Shown: positions 7,851-15,531 of the stretch, in pieces
How positions within the stretch are numbered: the first letter of the stretch is position 1
Layout of the letters: each line of letters opens with the position of its first letter
Source: Ruminococcus sp. CAG:563
GTDB taxonomy: Bacteria > Bacillota > Clostridia > Oscillospirales > Acutalibacteraceae
Length of the DNA stretch: 23,912 nt
Direction of reading: 5' to 3'
NCBI GenBank assembly: GCA_000434915.1
Contig: FR882056.1
Coordinates: forward strand, 520 to 24,431
Notes under the pieces: generated by a model
Told to the model about the DNA's origin: nothing
Seen by the model: the letters and a program-made list of their open reading frames with translations, nothing else
Database searches by the model: none
Position numbers and translations under genes: made by a program

Positions 7851-8137
7851 GAAAAAGAAAAACCCGTCTCGAGGCTTCTTTGCCTTGAGACGAGTTGTAA
7901 TTACTGATTTACTACCCGCGGTACCACTCAAATTGCGTTCAATGAACGCCACTTCAGACTCCAACAAGTCCTATGCTTTTACGCAGCCTTACGAGAGGGT
8001 TCTACTTGAAAATCTTTCTTCCCTCCGACTCAGAAGCTACAAACTCAAAACTCACTTATCGGCTTTCACCGGCCGCCGACTCTCTGAAAAGCTACCGCTT
8101 TAAGTCCTCTTCGTCATCGTCTTTAAATATTTTATTT
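7851..8137 (-). promoter_or_regulatory. T-box riboswitch leader with terminator/antiterminator
   Basis: On the minus strand, the T-box core GAGTGGTACCGCGGGT (7914-7929) carries the UGGU bulge that pairs with a tRNA ACCA end. Stem I starts CGATGACGAAG (8109-8119) with its partner CTTCTGAGTCG, giving a GA-rich kink-turn; an upper helix CTTAAAGC / GTTTTGAG pairs with wobbles; the distal AGAGAG and GGTGAAA loop motifs follow. The terminator (7862-7895) is a 14-bp stem with one mismatch followed by TTTTTCTTTTTC. GAGT of the T-box can instead pair with ACTC at 7892-7895, the 5' arm of the terminator, giving a mutually exclusive antiterminator. The triplet six bases before the GAG of the kink-turn, the usual specifier position, is GUA (8038-8040), suggesting tRNA-Val; UUU just upstream in the loop is a less likely reading. 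Confidence 0.9.
7862..7895 (-). terminator. T-box intrinsic terminator
   Basis: Minus-strand arms ACTCGTCTCAAGGC and GCCTCGAGACGGGT with loop AAAGAA, then a pyrimidine tract with ten T in twelve bases. It should stop transcription when the cognate tRNA is charged. Confidence 0.85.
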
Positions 8138-8143
8138 GTACGA

Positions 8144-8172
8144 ATTTTAACATGACTTTTTTCTCTTGTCAA
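8144..8172 (-). promoter_or_regulatory. Sigma-A promoter of the T-box transcript
   Basis: Minus strand TTGACA (8167-8172), 17-bp spacer, TAAAAT (8144-8149). A consensus -35 and a near-consensus -10 predict a start near 8137, immediately before stem I. It begins only 32 bp after the rlmH stop. Confidence 0.8.
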
Positions 8173-8203
8173 GACTTTAAATAAATTTTTTTTGCAAATC
8201 GCC

Positions 8204-8686
8204 TTATTTATGATATTTCCCGCCGCTGTTTATGCGAAAGGCTCTGTAAATCTGTTCAAGCAGCATGATTCTTGCCAGCTGATGCGGAAATGTCATCTCT
8301 GACATCGAAAGTCTGAAATCCGAACGCTTTTTCACCTCATCGGAAAGGCCGTATGAGCTGCCGATGATGAAAACAACATTGCTGAAGCCGAGCACGCCGC
8401 AGGAGTCAATTTCCTTTGCGAGCTTTTCGGAGCTGAGCTGCCTGCCCTCGATGCACATTGAAAAGACCTTTGAACCGTTAGGAATCTTAGAAAGTATCTC
8501 CCTGCCCTCGGCATTCAAAGCATTGGCAATTTCGCTCTCGGACGGATTTTCGGGGAGCTTTTTCGGCGAAAGCTCGATGATATTCAGCCTGCAATAAGAG
8601 CCGAGCCGCTTAACATATTCGTCCGATGCGTCCCGGAGATACTTTTCTTTCAGCTTCGCCTCGCAGATTATCGTAACGCCTAACAT
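8204..8686 (-). CDS. rlmH: 23S rRNA pseudouridine-1915 N3-methyltransferase
   Basis: A 160-aa SPOUT-class methyltransferase that uses S-adenosylmethionine to methylate pseudouridine 1915 in helix 69 of 23S rRNA on the assembled ribosome. The knotted SAM site reads FIIGSSYGLSDEV (106-118), followed by FPHQLARIMLLEQIYRAF (133-150) and the family C-terminus GGKYHK. Length matches the usual 155-160 aa. An upstream TTG would add one residue, but the ATG at 8686 is preferred because it overlaps the stop of the preceding gene by one base (TGATG), a translational-coupling arrangement. The walJ-rlmH order is common in Firmicutes. Confidence 0.96.
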   Translation of the reverse strand: MLGVTIICEAKLKEKYLRDASDEYVKRLGSYCRLNIIELSPKKLPENPSESEIANALNAEGREILSKIPNGSKVFSMCIEGRQLSSEKLAKEIDSCGVLGFSNVVFIIGSSYGLSDEVKKRSDFRLSMSEMTFPHQLARIMLLEQIYRAFRINSGGKYHK

Positions 8687-9471
8687 CAAAGCACCGCCAT
8701 TTCCGGCTCCTCAGAGCCTGCAACCTTGAGTATGTAGTCCCTGTTTTCTGTCGCACCCATGCAGTCAAGTGCCGATTTTGACGTTCTGTATGCCAACGAC
8801 GGAATATTATTTTCCTTGCTCAGATGGCCGAGAACCAGCCTTGTTGTGCCGCTTTTTACAAGCTCGGTGACAAAATCGCCGCATGCAATATTCGAAAGAT
8901 GTCCGACGTCGGAGAGAATTCTGCGTTTCAGGAGATAGGGATAGCTGCCGTTGCGAAGCATTCCGATATCATGGTTGCTCTCAACAAGCGCAAGGTCGCA
9001 GCCCGTGAGAGCCGCTCTCATCTCGCCGGTGACGATTCCGGTATCCGTCGCAACGCATATTTTTCTGTCGTCGCTCGTTGTGACCGAATAGCCGCAGCTT
9101 TCGGCAACGTCATGCGAGGTACGGAACGGAACAACAAGCTGACCGTTACATTCAATGCCGCTGCCAATCGGGAAAACAGGGAATTTGCCGTTTATAATGC
9201 CCATTTTTTCAAGCTCACGAATCGTTCCCTCGGTTGCATAGACGGGGATATTGTATTTTGAAGCAAAAACACGCAAGCCCTTAACGTGGTCGCTGTGCTC
9301 ATGGGTAACAAAAACAGCACCGATGTCCTTTTCGCTGACGCCTATGCCGCTGAGCTTCAGGGAAATCTGCTTTGCACTCACTCCGGCATCAATAAGCACG
9401 CCGCCGCTTGAAGAGCCTATATATGTGCAGTTACCGCTGCTTGAAGAAAAGAGTGAACAAAAACGTGCCAT
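8686..9471 (-). CDS. walJ: Metallo-beta-lactamase-fold hydrolase WalJ (YycJ)
   Basis: A 261-aa MBL-fold protein of the YycJ/WalJ family, a probable 5'-to-3' DNA exonuclease/phosphodiesterase linked in Firmicutes to the WalRK wall-homeostasis region and to mismatch repair. The metal site HEHSDH is at residues 57-62, and later TSHDV, ATDTG and VESNHD supply the remaining ligands expected for the fold. I chose ATG 9471 (MARFCSLFSSSSGN, matching the family N-terminus) because AGGAAGG sits five bases upstream; an in-frame ATG at 9492 would add seven unrelated residues. The stop overlaps the start of rlmH. No walRK genes are present here, so the pair is separated from that operon. Confidence 0.92.
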   Translation of the reverse strand: MARFCSLFSSSSGNCTYIGSSSGGVLIDAGVSAKQISLKLSGIGVSEKDIGAVFVTHEHSDHVKGLRVFASKYNIPVYATEGTIRELEKMGIINGKFPVFPIGSGIECNGQLVVPFRTSHDVAESCGYSVTTSDDRKICVATDTGIVTGEMRAALTGCDLALVESNHDIGMLRNGSYPYLLKRRILSDVGHLSNIACGDFVTELVKSGTTRLVLGHLSKENNIPSLAYRTSKSALDCMGATENRDYILKVAGSEEPEMAVL

Positions 9472-9499
9472 ATGTACCTTCCTGTATAACAAAAATATT

Positions 9500-9518
9500 G
9501 CCCCGATTTGCTCGGGGC
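9500..9518 (-). terminator. Terminator after murA
   Basis: Perfect 7-bp stem GCCCCGA / TCGGGGC with loop TTTGC. On the minus strand it is followed by AATATTTTTG. It lies 19 bases beyond the murA stop and just before the walJ ribosome site, so it may attenuate rather than abolish read-through into walJ-rlmH. Confidence 0.65.
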
Positions 9519-9536
9519 ATATAATCAGCTTATAAT

Positions 9537-10835
9537 TTAACCTACCTGTGTATTCTCCAGCGGCTTGGGCTTGTCCTCCTCGCTGACTCGGACAATATCT
9601 GCACCGAGGTTGCGGAATTTGCCTACAACGTTGTCGTAGCCGCGGTCGATATATACTATATTTTCAATCGAGGTTGTACCCCTTGCGATAAGACCTGCGA
9701 TAAGCATTGCCGCACCGGCTCTGAGGTCATCCGCCTTAACCGGGGAACCGTTGAGGTATTCAACTCCCTCGATAGTGGCAGCCTTGCCGTTGACAGAGAT
9801 ATTTGCACCCATTCTTGCGAGCTGCTCAACGTACTGGAAACGGCTGTCCCAAACGCCCTCGGAAACTATGCTTGTACCGTCGGCAATCGAAAGCATTGTT
9901 GCAAACTGAGGCTGCATATCCGTCGGGAAACCGGGGTGAGGCATGGTCTTAATGTTGCATTTGCCCGGTCTGCCGTTGCCGATTACACGAACGGAATCGT
10001 CGTATTCCTCAACCGTTGCGCCGCACTGAATAAGCTTGGCGGTGATTGATTCAAGATGCTTCGGGATAACGTTCTTAACGAGAACATTGCCCTGAGTTGC
10101 GACTGCGGCAACCATGAATGTGCCGGCCTCGATCTGGTCGGGGATTATCGAATATGTGCAGCCGTGCATATGCTCAACGCCGCGGATTTTTATAACATCG
10201 GTACCTGCGCCTCGAACGTCTGCTCCCATGGAATTCAAAAAGTTTGCAAGGTCAACGATATGCGGCTCCTTGGCGGCATTTTCAATAATCGTCAGGCCCT
10301 TTGCCTTAACGGCGGCGAGCATGAGATTGATAGTTGCGCCGACGGAAACCACGTCGAAATAGACAAGTCCGCCGGTGAGGTCGGGAGCTTCAACGTCAAT
10401 CATAGCGTTTTCTTTGAGAGAAACGGTCGAGCCGAGGATCTCAAAGCCCTTGATGTGCTGGTCAATCGGACGAACGCCGAAATTGCATCCGCCGGGCATG
10501 GCAACCTTAGCTCTGCCGAAACGAGCCAGCAAAGAGCCTATGAGGTAGTATGAAGCCCTGAGATGCTTTGTCATGTCGTGGGAAACGACGTATGAATTAA
10601 TTGTTGAAGAATCTATATCGTAAGTGTTTGCGTCAACCTTAGTAATTTTTGCACCCAGCTGATGAAGGATTCTTATCATCATCGTAACATCGCTGATGTC
10701 GGGGATATTCTCGACCCTGCACACATCCTGTGCAAGGATAACTGCCGGAAGAATTGCGACAGCGGCATTCTTTGCGCCGCTGACGGTAACTTCGCCGTGG
10801 AGCGGCTTTCCGCCGTTGATATATATCTTATCCAC
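9537..10835 (-). CDS. murA: UDP-N-acetylglucosamine 1-carboxyvinyltransferase
   Basis: A 432-aa EPSP-synthase-family enzyme that transfers enolpyruvate from PEP to UDP-GlcNAc, the first committed step of peptidoglycan synthesis, in the cytosol. It shows the substrate-binding Lys22-Asn23 (SGAKNAA), the LRASYYL motif near Arg93, and the active-site loop PGGCNFGVRPIDQHI with Cys117, the residue alkylated by fosfomycin. Late motifs include HPGFPTDMQPQ and RAGAAMLIAGL. The start is GTG (10835), supported by AAGGAG eight bases before it. It has its own strong promoter and a terminator. Firmicutes often have two murA paralogues; which one this is cannot be decided from the window. Confidence 0.97.
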   Translation of the reverse strand: MDKIYINGGKPLHGEVTVSGAKNAAVAILPAVILAQDVCRVENIPDISDVTMMIRILHQLGAKITKVDANTYDIDSSTINSYVVSHDMTKHLRASYYLIGSLLARFGRAKVAMPGGCNFGVRPIDQHIKGFEILGSTVSLKENAMIDVEAPDLTGGLVYFDVVSVGATINLMLAAVKAKGLTIIENAAKEPHIVDLANFLNSMGADVRGAGTDVIKIRGVEHMHGCTYSIIPDQIEAGTFMVAAVATQGNVLVKNVIPKHLESITAKLIQCGATVEEYDDSVRVIGNGRPGKCNIKTMPHPGFPTDMQPQFATMLSIADGTSIVSEGVWDSRFQYVEQLARMGANISVNGKAATIEGVEYLNGSPVKADDLRAGAAMLIAGLIARGTTSIENIVYIDRGYDNVVGKFRNLGADIVRVSEEDKPKPLENTQVG

Positions 10836-10891
10836 CCGTTACACTCCTTAAAATTTACTATATATATGTAAAAAGATAATTTTCTCATTTA

Positions 10892-10907
10892 TGCCATAAA
10901 GATGGCA
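10892..10907 (-). other. Small hairpin in the murA leader
   Basis: TGCCAT-AAAG-ATGGCA forms a 6-bp stem with a tetraloop in the roughly 95-nt 5' leader of murA. It is not a terminator, as no T-tract follows. Confidence 0.35.
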
Positions 10908-10937
10908 AATATCCATATTTACTATAAAACCTTTAAG

Positions 10938-10966
10938 ATTATAACACTAAATAAGGCAAAGTTCAA
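10938..10966 (-). promoter_or_regulatory. Sigma-A promoter of murA
   Basis: Minus strand TTGAAC (10961-10966), 17-bp spacer, perfect TATAAT (10938-10943). The predicted start is near 10931, giving a leader of about 95 nt. Confidence 0.8.
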
Positions 10967-11233
10967 TATTTTTTTATTCAGGATAAAAAAATGAATTTTA
11001 TCACAAAAAACACAATATATTATATATCGGCATAGATACGACAACTACATCTTGCGGTCTGCTTGTTATTGTCAAATAAATGTTGTGTTATTTTCAGCAT
11101 ATTGTACAAAAAGCAGATTGTAATTTTTAAATACACAATATGTTGATATTTGCGAGTTGAGAAATAAGAATGTCAAAATATATCCGTCACGGTTATTATT
11201 CGTTAAAGCGTCAATAATAATGTAGGTGATATT
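10967..11233. other. AT-rich intergenic region upstream of the DUF421 gene
   Basis: About 270 bp of very AT-rich DNA between the murA promoter and the DUF421 start. It contains two imperfect ACACAATAT motifs (near 11010 and 11133) and a related reverse form (TGTTGTGTTAT near 11082), but I find no ORF and no confident sigma-A promoter. The ribosome site is AGGTGAT shortly before the ATG. Confidence 0.45.
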
Positions 11234-11938
11234 ATGGAAATTTTAAAAATTTGCTTAACTGCTATTCTTTCAATCATTGAGCTCTTTTTCCTGGCGAAAT
11301 TGATGGGTAAGCGTCAGGTGTCTCAACTCAGCCTTTTTGACTACATCAACGGCATAACTATCGGCTCGATTGCCGCCGATATGGCGTTCAGCCCGCTTGA
11401 AGAATGCTGGAAGCCTGCCGTAGCCATTGTTATTTACGGCATTTTTGCGGTGCTGTTTTCTGTTTTGGCAAATAAATCAATCAAATTCCGCAGGTTTTTT
11501 GTAGGCAAGGCTGTTATTCTCATGGATAACGGTACTCTTTACCGTGAGAATTTCAAGAAATCGAAGCTCGATTTGAACGAATTCCTGACCCAGTGCAGAA
11601 TCAACGGCTATTTCAATATTGATGACTTGCAAACCGTCGTCATGGAGCCGAACGGCCAGCTGAGCTTTCTTCCGAAATCGACATTAAGGCCAATGAATCC
11701 GCAGGACATGGGTATGCATCCTGAAAAGGAGACTTCTCCGATCGTTGTGGTTTCCGACGGTGAAATTCTGTTTGAGAACCTCAAGGCCTGTGGCAAGAAT
11801 GAGGTTTGGCTCAGAAAAGCGTTGAAAGACGGTAATTTTCCGCCGATCGGCAGGATTTTCACCGCCTTCGTCAATAATGACAGGCTTTCCGTCTATGAAA
11901 TTAACGAAGAAAAAAACGGCAACGATATTTACAGTTGA
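11234..11938 (+). CDS. DUF421 (YetF-type) membrane protein
   Basis: A 234-aa protein of the DUF421/YetF family. Hydrophobic segments are at about residues 3-24 and 62-83, with a third weakly hydrophobic stretch (FDYINGITIGSIAADMAF, 37-54) between them; the soluble C-terminal part (about 90-230) carries the family landmarks GKRQVSQLSLFDYINGITIG, LNEFLTQCRINGYFNIDDLQ and VVMEPNGQLS. Family members are widespread in Bacillota and several are linked to sporulation or spore membranes, but the molecular activity is unknown. Gene ends with a terminator 22 bp beyond the stop, so it is probably monocistronic. A frame upstream of the ABC-F gene overlaps its stop but is not real. Confidence 0.88.
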   Translation: MEILKICLTAILSIIELFFLAKLMGKRQVSQLSLFDYINGITIGSIAADMAFSPLEECWKPAVAIVIYGIFAVLFSVLANKSIKFRRFFVGKAVILMDNGTLYRENFKKSKLDLNEFLTQCRINGYFNIDDLQTVVMEPNGQLSFLPKSTLRPMNPQDMGMHPEKETSPIVVVSDGEILFENLKACGKNEVWLRKALKDGNFPPIGRIFTAFVNNDRLSVYEINEEKNGNDIYS

Positions 11939-11960
11939 AAATCATTGGAATTAATCACGA

Positions 11961-11986
11961 CCTCTTGTCAATTTTGCGGCAAGAGG
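11961..11986 (+). terminator. Terminator of the DUF421 gene
   Basis: 7-bp stem CCTCTTG / CAAGAGG with a 12-base loop, followed by CCGTTTATTTTCTTTTT. Confidence 0.75.
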
Positions 11987-12008
11987 CCGTTTATTTTCTT
12001 TTTAGCAC

Positions 12009-12037
12009 TTGTTTTCTTTCCTCCGATGTTGTAAAAT
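12009..12037 (+). promoter_or_regulatory. Sigma-A promoter of the ABC-F gene
   Basis: TTGTTT (12009-12014), 17-bp spacer, TAAAAT (12032-12037), with start near 12044 and a very short leader. GGAG at 12054-12057 supports the ATG at 12064. Confidence 0.7.
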
Positions 12038-12063
12038 GTTTGTATCAAATTTCGGAGTGTATT

Positions 12064-13974
12064 ATGACAGTATTGAGTTTTCAGAATCTTGCGTTTTCCT
12101 TTGGCGAACGTGAGCTTTTCAGAAATGTGAATTTTGAAATAAACGATAAAGAGAAGGTTGGCTTTATCGGCTCAAACGGCGTGGGCAAAACCACGATATT
12201 GAAGCTCATCAGAGGTGAGCTTGAGCCGACGGAGGGTGTAGTCGTTATCGGCAAGGACGCAAGGCTCGGCTACATGGAGCAGCACACCTGCTCAAAGAAG
12301 GGCATGACCCTTTACGATGAGCTTATCAGCGTTTTTGACGACCTGATGAACCTTGAAATTGAGATAAATCAGGTCAATTACCGCCTTGAGCATAACCTCG
12401 GCGACATGGAGAAAGACTTACAGCTTCAGGACGAGCTGACGACTAAATTCAATAACGAGGGCGGTCTGACATTCAGAAGCCGCACAAGAAGTGCGCTCCT
12501 CGGTCTCGGATTCACAGAGGACGATTTCAGGCTGACCACGGATAAGCTCTCGGGCGGTCAGCGTTCCAAGGTTGCGCTGGCGAAGCTCCTGCTTTCAAAG
12601 AGCAATCTTCTGCTTCTTGACGAGCCGACTAACCACCTCGACATCAAATCGGTTGAGTGGCTCGAAAACTTCCTGAAAAATTATAACGGTGCAATATTTG
12701 TAATATCCCATGACCGTTATTTCCTCGATAAAATAACGGACAAGACCGTGGAGCTTGAAAATCGCAAGGTGCGTTGCTTCAAGGGTAATTATTCCGAATT
12801 CCTTATAAAAAAGAAGGCCGAGCAAAAGGCGATTGAGGATAAATACGAAACGGATATGAAGGAGATACAGCGTCTTGAGGGCGTTGTGGCTCAGCAGAGG
12901 CAGTGGAACAGGGAGAAGAACATCAAAACCGCCGAAAGCAAGCTCAAGCAGATTGACAGAATCAAGGAGCAGCTTGTTGTTCCCGACAGCAAGGCTGAGC
13001 GAATCCGATTTCGCTTTGAGCCGAAATGCGTCAGCGGCAACGATGTTATTATCGCCGACGGGCTGGCAAAACGCTTTGGCAGCAAGACGGTGTTCCGCAA
13101 CGCTTCGCTGCACATAACGAGGGGCGAAAGGGTGTTCATTCTCGGCGACAACGGTTGCGGCAAGACGACCTTTCTCAAAACGCTGATGGGGCAGTATTCT
13201 CCCGACGAGGGTACATTTATATTCGGCGAAAATCTTTTTAAGGGCTATTTCGACCAGGTTCAGGCAGGGCTTGACCTTAACAAAACAGCTATCGAGGAAG
13301 TTTGGTCAAAGTATCCGAAAATGACACAAACTCAGGTTCGCAGTGCATTGGCGGCGTTCCTTTTCAAGGGCGACGACGTTTTTAAGAAGATTTCCGAGCT
13401 GAGCGGCGGTGAAAGAGCGAGAATCGCACTGCTCAATCTCATGCTCGGCGGCTACAATCTTCTGCTTTTGGACGAGCCGACGAACCACCTTGACGCATTC
13501 TCCCGTGAGGAGCTTGAAAACACCCTGCTCGACTATGACGGCACAATGCTGATAGTTTCCCACGACCGATATTTTATAAACAAGCTCAGCTCACGAATTC
13601 TGGAACTTAACGAGAACGGATTTACCGAATACCTCGGCAATTACGACTATTATATTGAAAAAAAGGCGGCTCGTCAGCCTGCCGCAGTAAATACGGATAC
13701 GGCGAAAAAGGTTGAAAAGGTAAATGATTACAAGCTGAAAAAGGAGCAGGCTTCGCAACAGCGAAAGCTCAAAACTCAGCTGACAAGAACGGAAAATGAC
13801 ATTGCCTCGCTTGAAAAAGAAATTGAGGATATTCAGGAAAAGCTGAATACGGAAGAAATTCAGACCGACTATGAAAAGCTGCTCGAATTTACCGACCTGC
13901 TCAATTTAAAGAACGATGAATTGCTTGACAAATATTCTCTTTGGGACGAACTGCAGGGAATGGTTGAGGAATAA
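12064..13974 (+). CDS. ABC-F family ribosome-associated ATPase
   Basis: A 636-aa soluble protein with two ABC ATPase domains and no membrane segments. Domain 1: Walker A GSNGVGKT (36-43), signature LSGGQ (162-166), Walker B with Asp186-Glu187. Domain 2: GDNGCGKT (361-368), LSGGE (446-450), Asp470-Glu471. Between them (about 240-325) is the Lys/Glu/Arg-rich linker that in ABC-F proteins reaches the peptidyl-transferase centre; a coiled coil occupies about 575-636. Family members bind the ribosomal E site and relieve stalled translation, and some protect against antibiotics. The length and C-terminal coiled coil resemble housekeeping YdiF/Uup-type members; nothing in the context marks it as a resistance factor. 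The frame is open further upstream to 11935 but that part overlaps the DUF421 stop, a terminator and the promoter, so ATG 12064 is chosen. Confidence 0.93.
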   Translation: MTVLSFQNLAFSFGERELFRNVNFEINDKEKVGFIGSNGVGKTTILKLIRGELEPTEGVVVIGKDARLGYMEQHTCSKKGMTLYDELISVFDDLMNLEIEINQVNYRLEHNLGDMEKDLQLQDELTTKFNNEGGLTFRSRTRSALLGLGFTEDDFRLTTDKLSGGQRSKVALAKLLLSKSNLLLLDEPTNHLDIKSVEWLENFLKNYNGAIFVISHDRYFLDKITDKTVELENRKVRCFKGNYSEFLIKKKAEQKAIEDKYETDMKEIQRLEGVVAQQRQWNREKNIKTAESKLKQIDRIKEQLVVPDSKAERIRFRFEPKCVSGNDVIIADGLAKRFGSKTVFRNASLHITRGERVFILGDNGCGKTTFLKTLMGQYSPDEGTFIFGENLFKGYFDQVQAGLDLNKTAIEEVWSKYPKMTQTQVRSALAAFLFKGDDVFKKISELSGGERARIALLNLMLGGYNLLLLDEPTNHLDAFSREELENTLLDYDGTMLIVSHDRYFINKLSSRILELNENGFTEYLGNYDYYIEKKAARQPAAVNTDTAKKVEKVNDYKLKKEQASQQRKLKTQLTRTENDIASLEKEIEDIQEKLNTEEIQTDYEKLLEFTDLLNLKNDELLDKYSLWDELQGMVEE

Positions 13975-14005
13975 AACGATCATCAACAAAACGAAAGGAC
14001 AATAT

Positions 14006-15529
14006 ATGCCGGAATATAAAGATTATTTCTTGGAGCTTGAGGACGTTGAAAAGCACAATTCCTTCATCGGCCGCAAACCGAACATGACTGATTTGCCCGA
14101 CTTTGAGAGCAACAAGGATAAGCTCCCCGAGCCTGTTTGGGACGGTCACGCCGACTCAATCGAAGCCTACTATAAGGCGTGGAAAATCGCATTCTCAAAT
14201 CTCGGCAAGCCGACCGAGGAGAACGGCTTTGTTTCACCGTACATTGACGCCGCATTTAACGGCGACATCTTTCTTTGGGACAGCTGCTTCATGCTGATGT
14301 TCGGCAAATACGGCGACAGCGTGTTCAAATTCCAAGGCACGCTCGACGATTTCTATTGCAAGCAGGAGCCGGACGGATTCATCGGCCGACAGTACCATGA
14401 AACAAACGGTTATTCGAAATTTCACCGCCTTGACCCCGTAAGTACAGGTCCCGAGATTCTTGCGTGGTGCGAGTGGCAGTACTATCAGAACTACGGCGAC
14501 AAAAAGCGACTTGCCGATGTTTATTATCCGCTTCTCTGCTACCACAGATGGATGCGTAACTACCATCGCTGGCAGGACGGTTCCTATTGGTCGAGCGGCT
14601 GGGGCTGCGGAATGGACAATCAGCCGAGAACCGACCTTGAAGCCGTTCCCGGAGTTGAGGGTTGGCAGGTTGAAACATTCCACCACGGCTTTATGTCCTG
14701 GATCGACGCAAACTTCCAGGCTCTTCTCAGCTGCAGGGAGCTTCTGAAAATGGCAAGGGAGCTTGACATAACAGACGGCGTTGACGAGCTTCAAAAAGAG
14801 GTTGAATACCTGACGAAATTCATCAACGAAAAGATGTGGTCGGAGGAAGATAAATACTATTTTGACCGCAGAGGCAACGGTGAGCTGCTCAAGGTCAAGA
14901 GTATTGCAAGCTACTGGGGCTTGCTCGCCGACGGTGTACCCGAGGAGAGAAAAGCCGATTTCATAGCTCATCTTGAAAATGAAAAGGAATTCAAGCGTCC
15001 GCACCGTGTGCCGTCACTTTCGGCAGATCACCCCAATTATTCGGACGACGGCGCATACTGGAACGGCGGCGTTTGGGCACCGACAAATTATATGGTAATA
15101 AGGGGTCTTTCCGAGTGCGGCAGGGAAAAGCTCGCTCATGAAATCGCCCTCAACCACTACGAAAACATGATGGAGGTTTACCGCAAGACGGGCACATTCT
15201 TTGAAAACTATGCCCCCGAATCGGCTAACCCAGGCAACCCGGCAAAGGGAGATTTCGTCGGCTGGGCAGGAATCATTCCGATAACCGTGCTCATTGAATA
15301 CGTTCTCGGAATTCAGGTTCACGCAGAGAAAAGCGAGATTGTATGGCATGTGAAGAATCTTGAACGCCACGGAATCAAGCGTATTCCTGTCGGCAGAGAC
15401 GCATATGCCGACCTGATCTGTGAGGCGAGAAGCGGCGAAAACGAAAAGCCGAATATAACGGTAAAATCGGATAAGCCGATAAAGGTTACGGTTATCTGCG
15501 GTGACAATAAATTTGTGATTGGAGAATGA
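14006..15529 (+). CDS. Glycoside hydrolase of the GH37/GH63/MGH1-like (alpha/alpha)6 group
   Basis: A 507-aa predicted cytoplasmic glycosidase without a signal peptide. Landmarks of the (alpha/alpha)6-barrel trehalase/GH63-like group are FLWDSCFM (Trp91-Asp92), YWSSGWGCGMDNQPR with Asp204, GGVWAPTNYMVIRGL, and FFENYAPES with Glu400; Asp204 and Glu400 are the likely general acid and base by position, as in GH63 mannosylglycerate hydrolase-like enzymes. The group removes alpha-linked glucose, mannose or similar units from short oligosaccharides or glycosides; the exact substrate is not deducible. ATG 14006 is supported by GAAAGGAC upstream; an in-frame ATG at 13916 lies inside the ABC-F gene. 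The next gene, a sugar isomerase-like enzyme, starts two bases after the stop, suggesting a joint catabolic role. Confidence 0.85.
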   Translation: MPEYKDYFLELEDVEKHNSFIGRKPNMTDLPDFESNKDKLPEPVWDGHADSIEAYYKAWKIAFSNLGKPTEENGFVSPYIDAAFNGDIFLWDSCFMLMFGKYGDSVFKFQGTLDDFYCKQEPDGFIGRQYHETNGYSKFHRLDPVSTGPEILAWCEWQYYQNYGDKKRLADVYYPLLCYHRWMRNYHRWQDGSYWSSGWGCGMDNQPRTDLEAVPGVEGWQVETFHHGFMSWIDANFQALLSCRELLKMARELDITDGVDELQKEVEYLTKFINEKMWSEEDKYYFDRRGNGELLKVKSIASYWGLLADGVPEERKADFIAHLENEKEFKRPHRVPSLSADHPNYSDDGAYWNGGVWAPTNYMVIRGLSECGREKLAHEIALNHYENMMEVYRKTGTFFENYAPESANPGNPAKGDFVGWAGIIPITVLIEYVLGIQVHAEKSEIVWHVKNLERHGIKRIPVGRDAYADLICEARSGENEKPNITVKSDKPIKVTVICGDNKFVIGE

Positions 15530-15531
15530 CT

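Noticed and set aside
7612..8103. Plus-strand open frame of 163 codons
   Set aside because: It lies entirely antisense to the T-box leader and the start of the XRE-fusion gene, has no ribosome site, and is explained by those features.
11935..12063. Longer start for the ABC-F gene
   Set aside because: It would span the DUF421 stop, a terminator hairpin and the ABC-F promoter.
13916..14005. Longer start for the glycoside hydrolase at 13916
   Set aside because: The extra 30 codons overlap the ABC-F 3' end and lack similarity to the family; ATG 14006 has a proper ribosome site.
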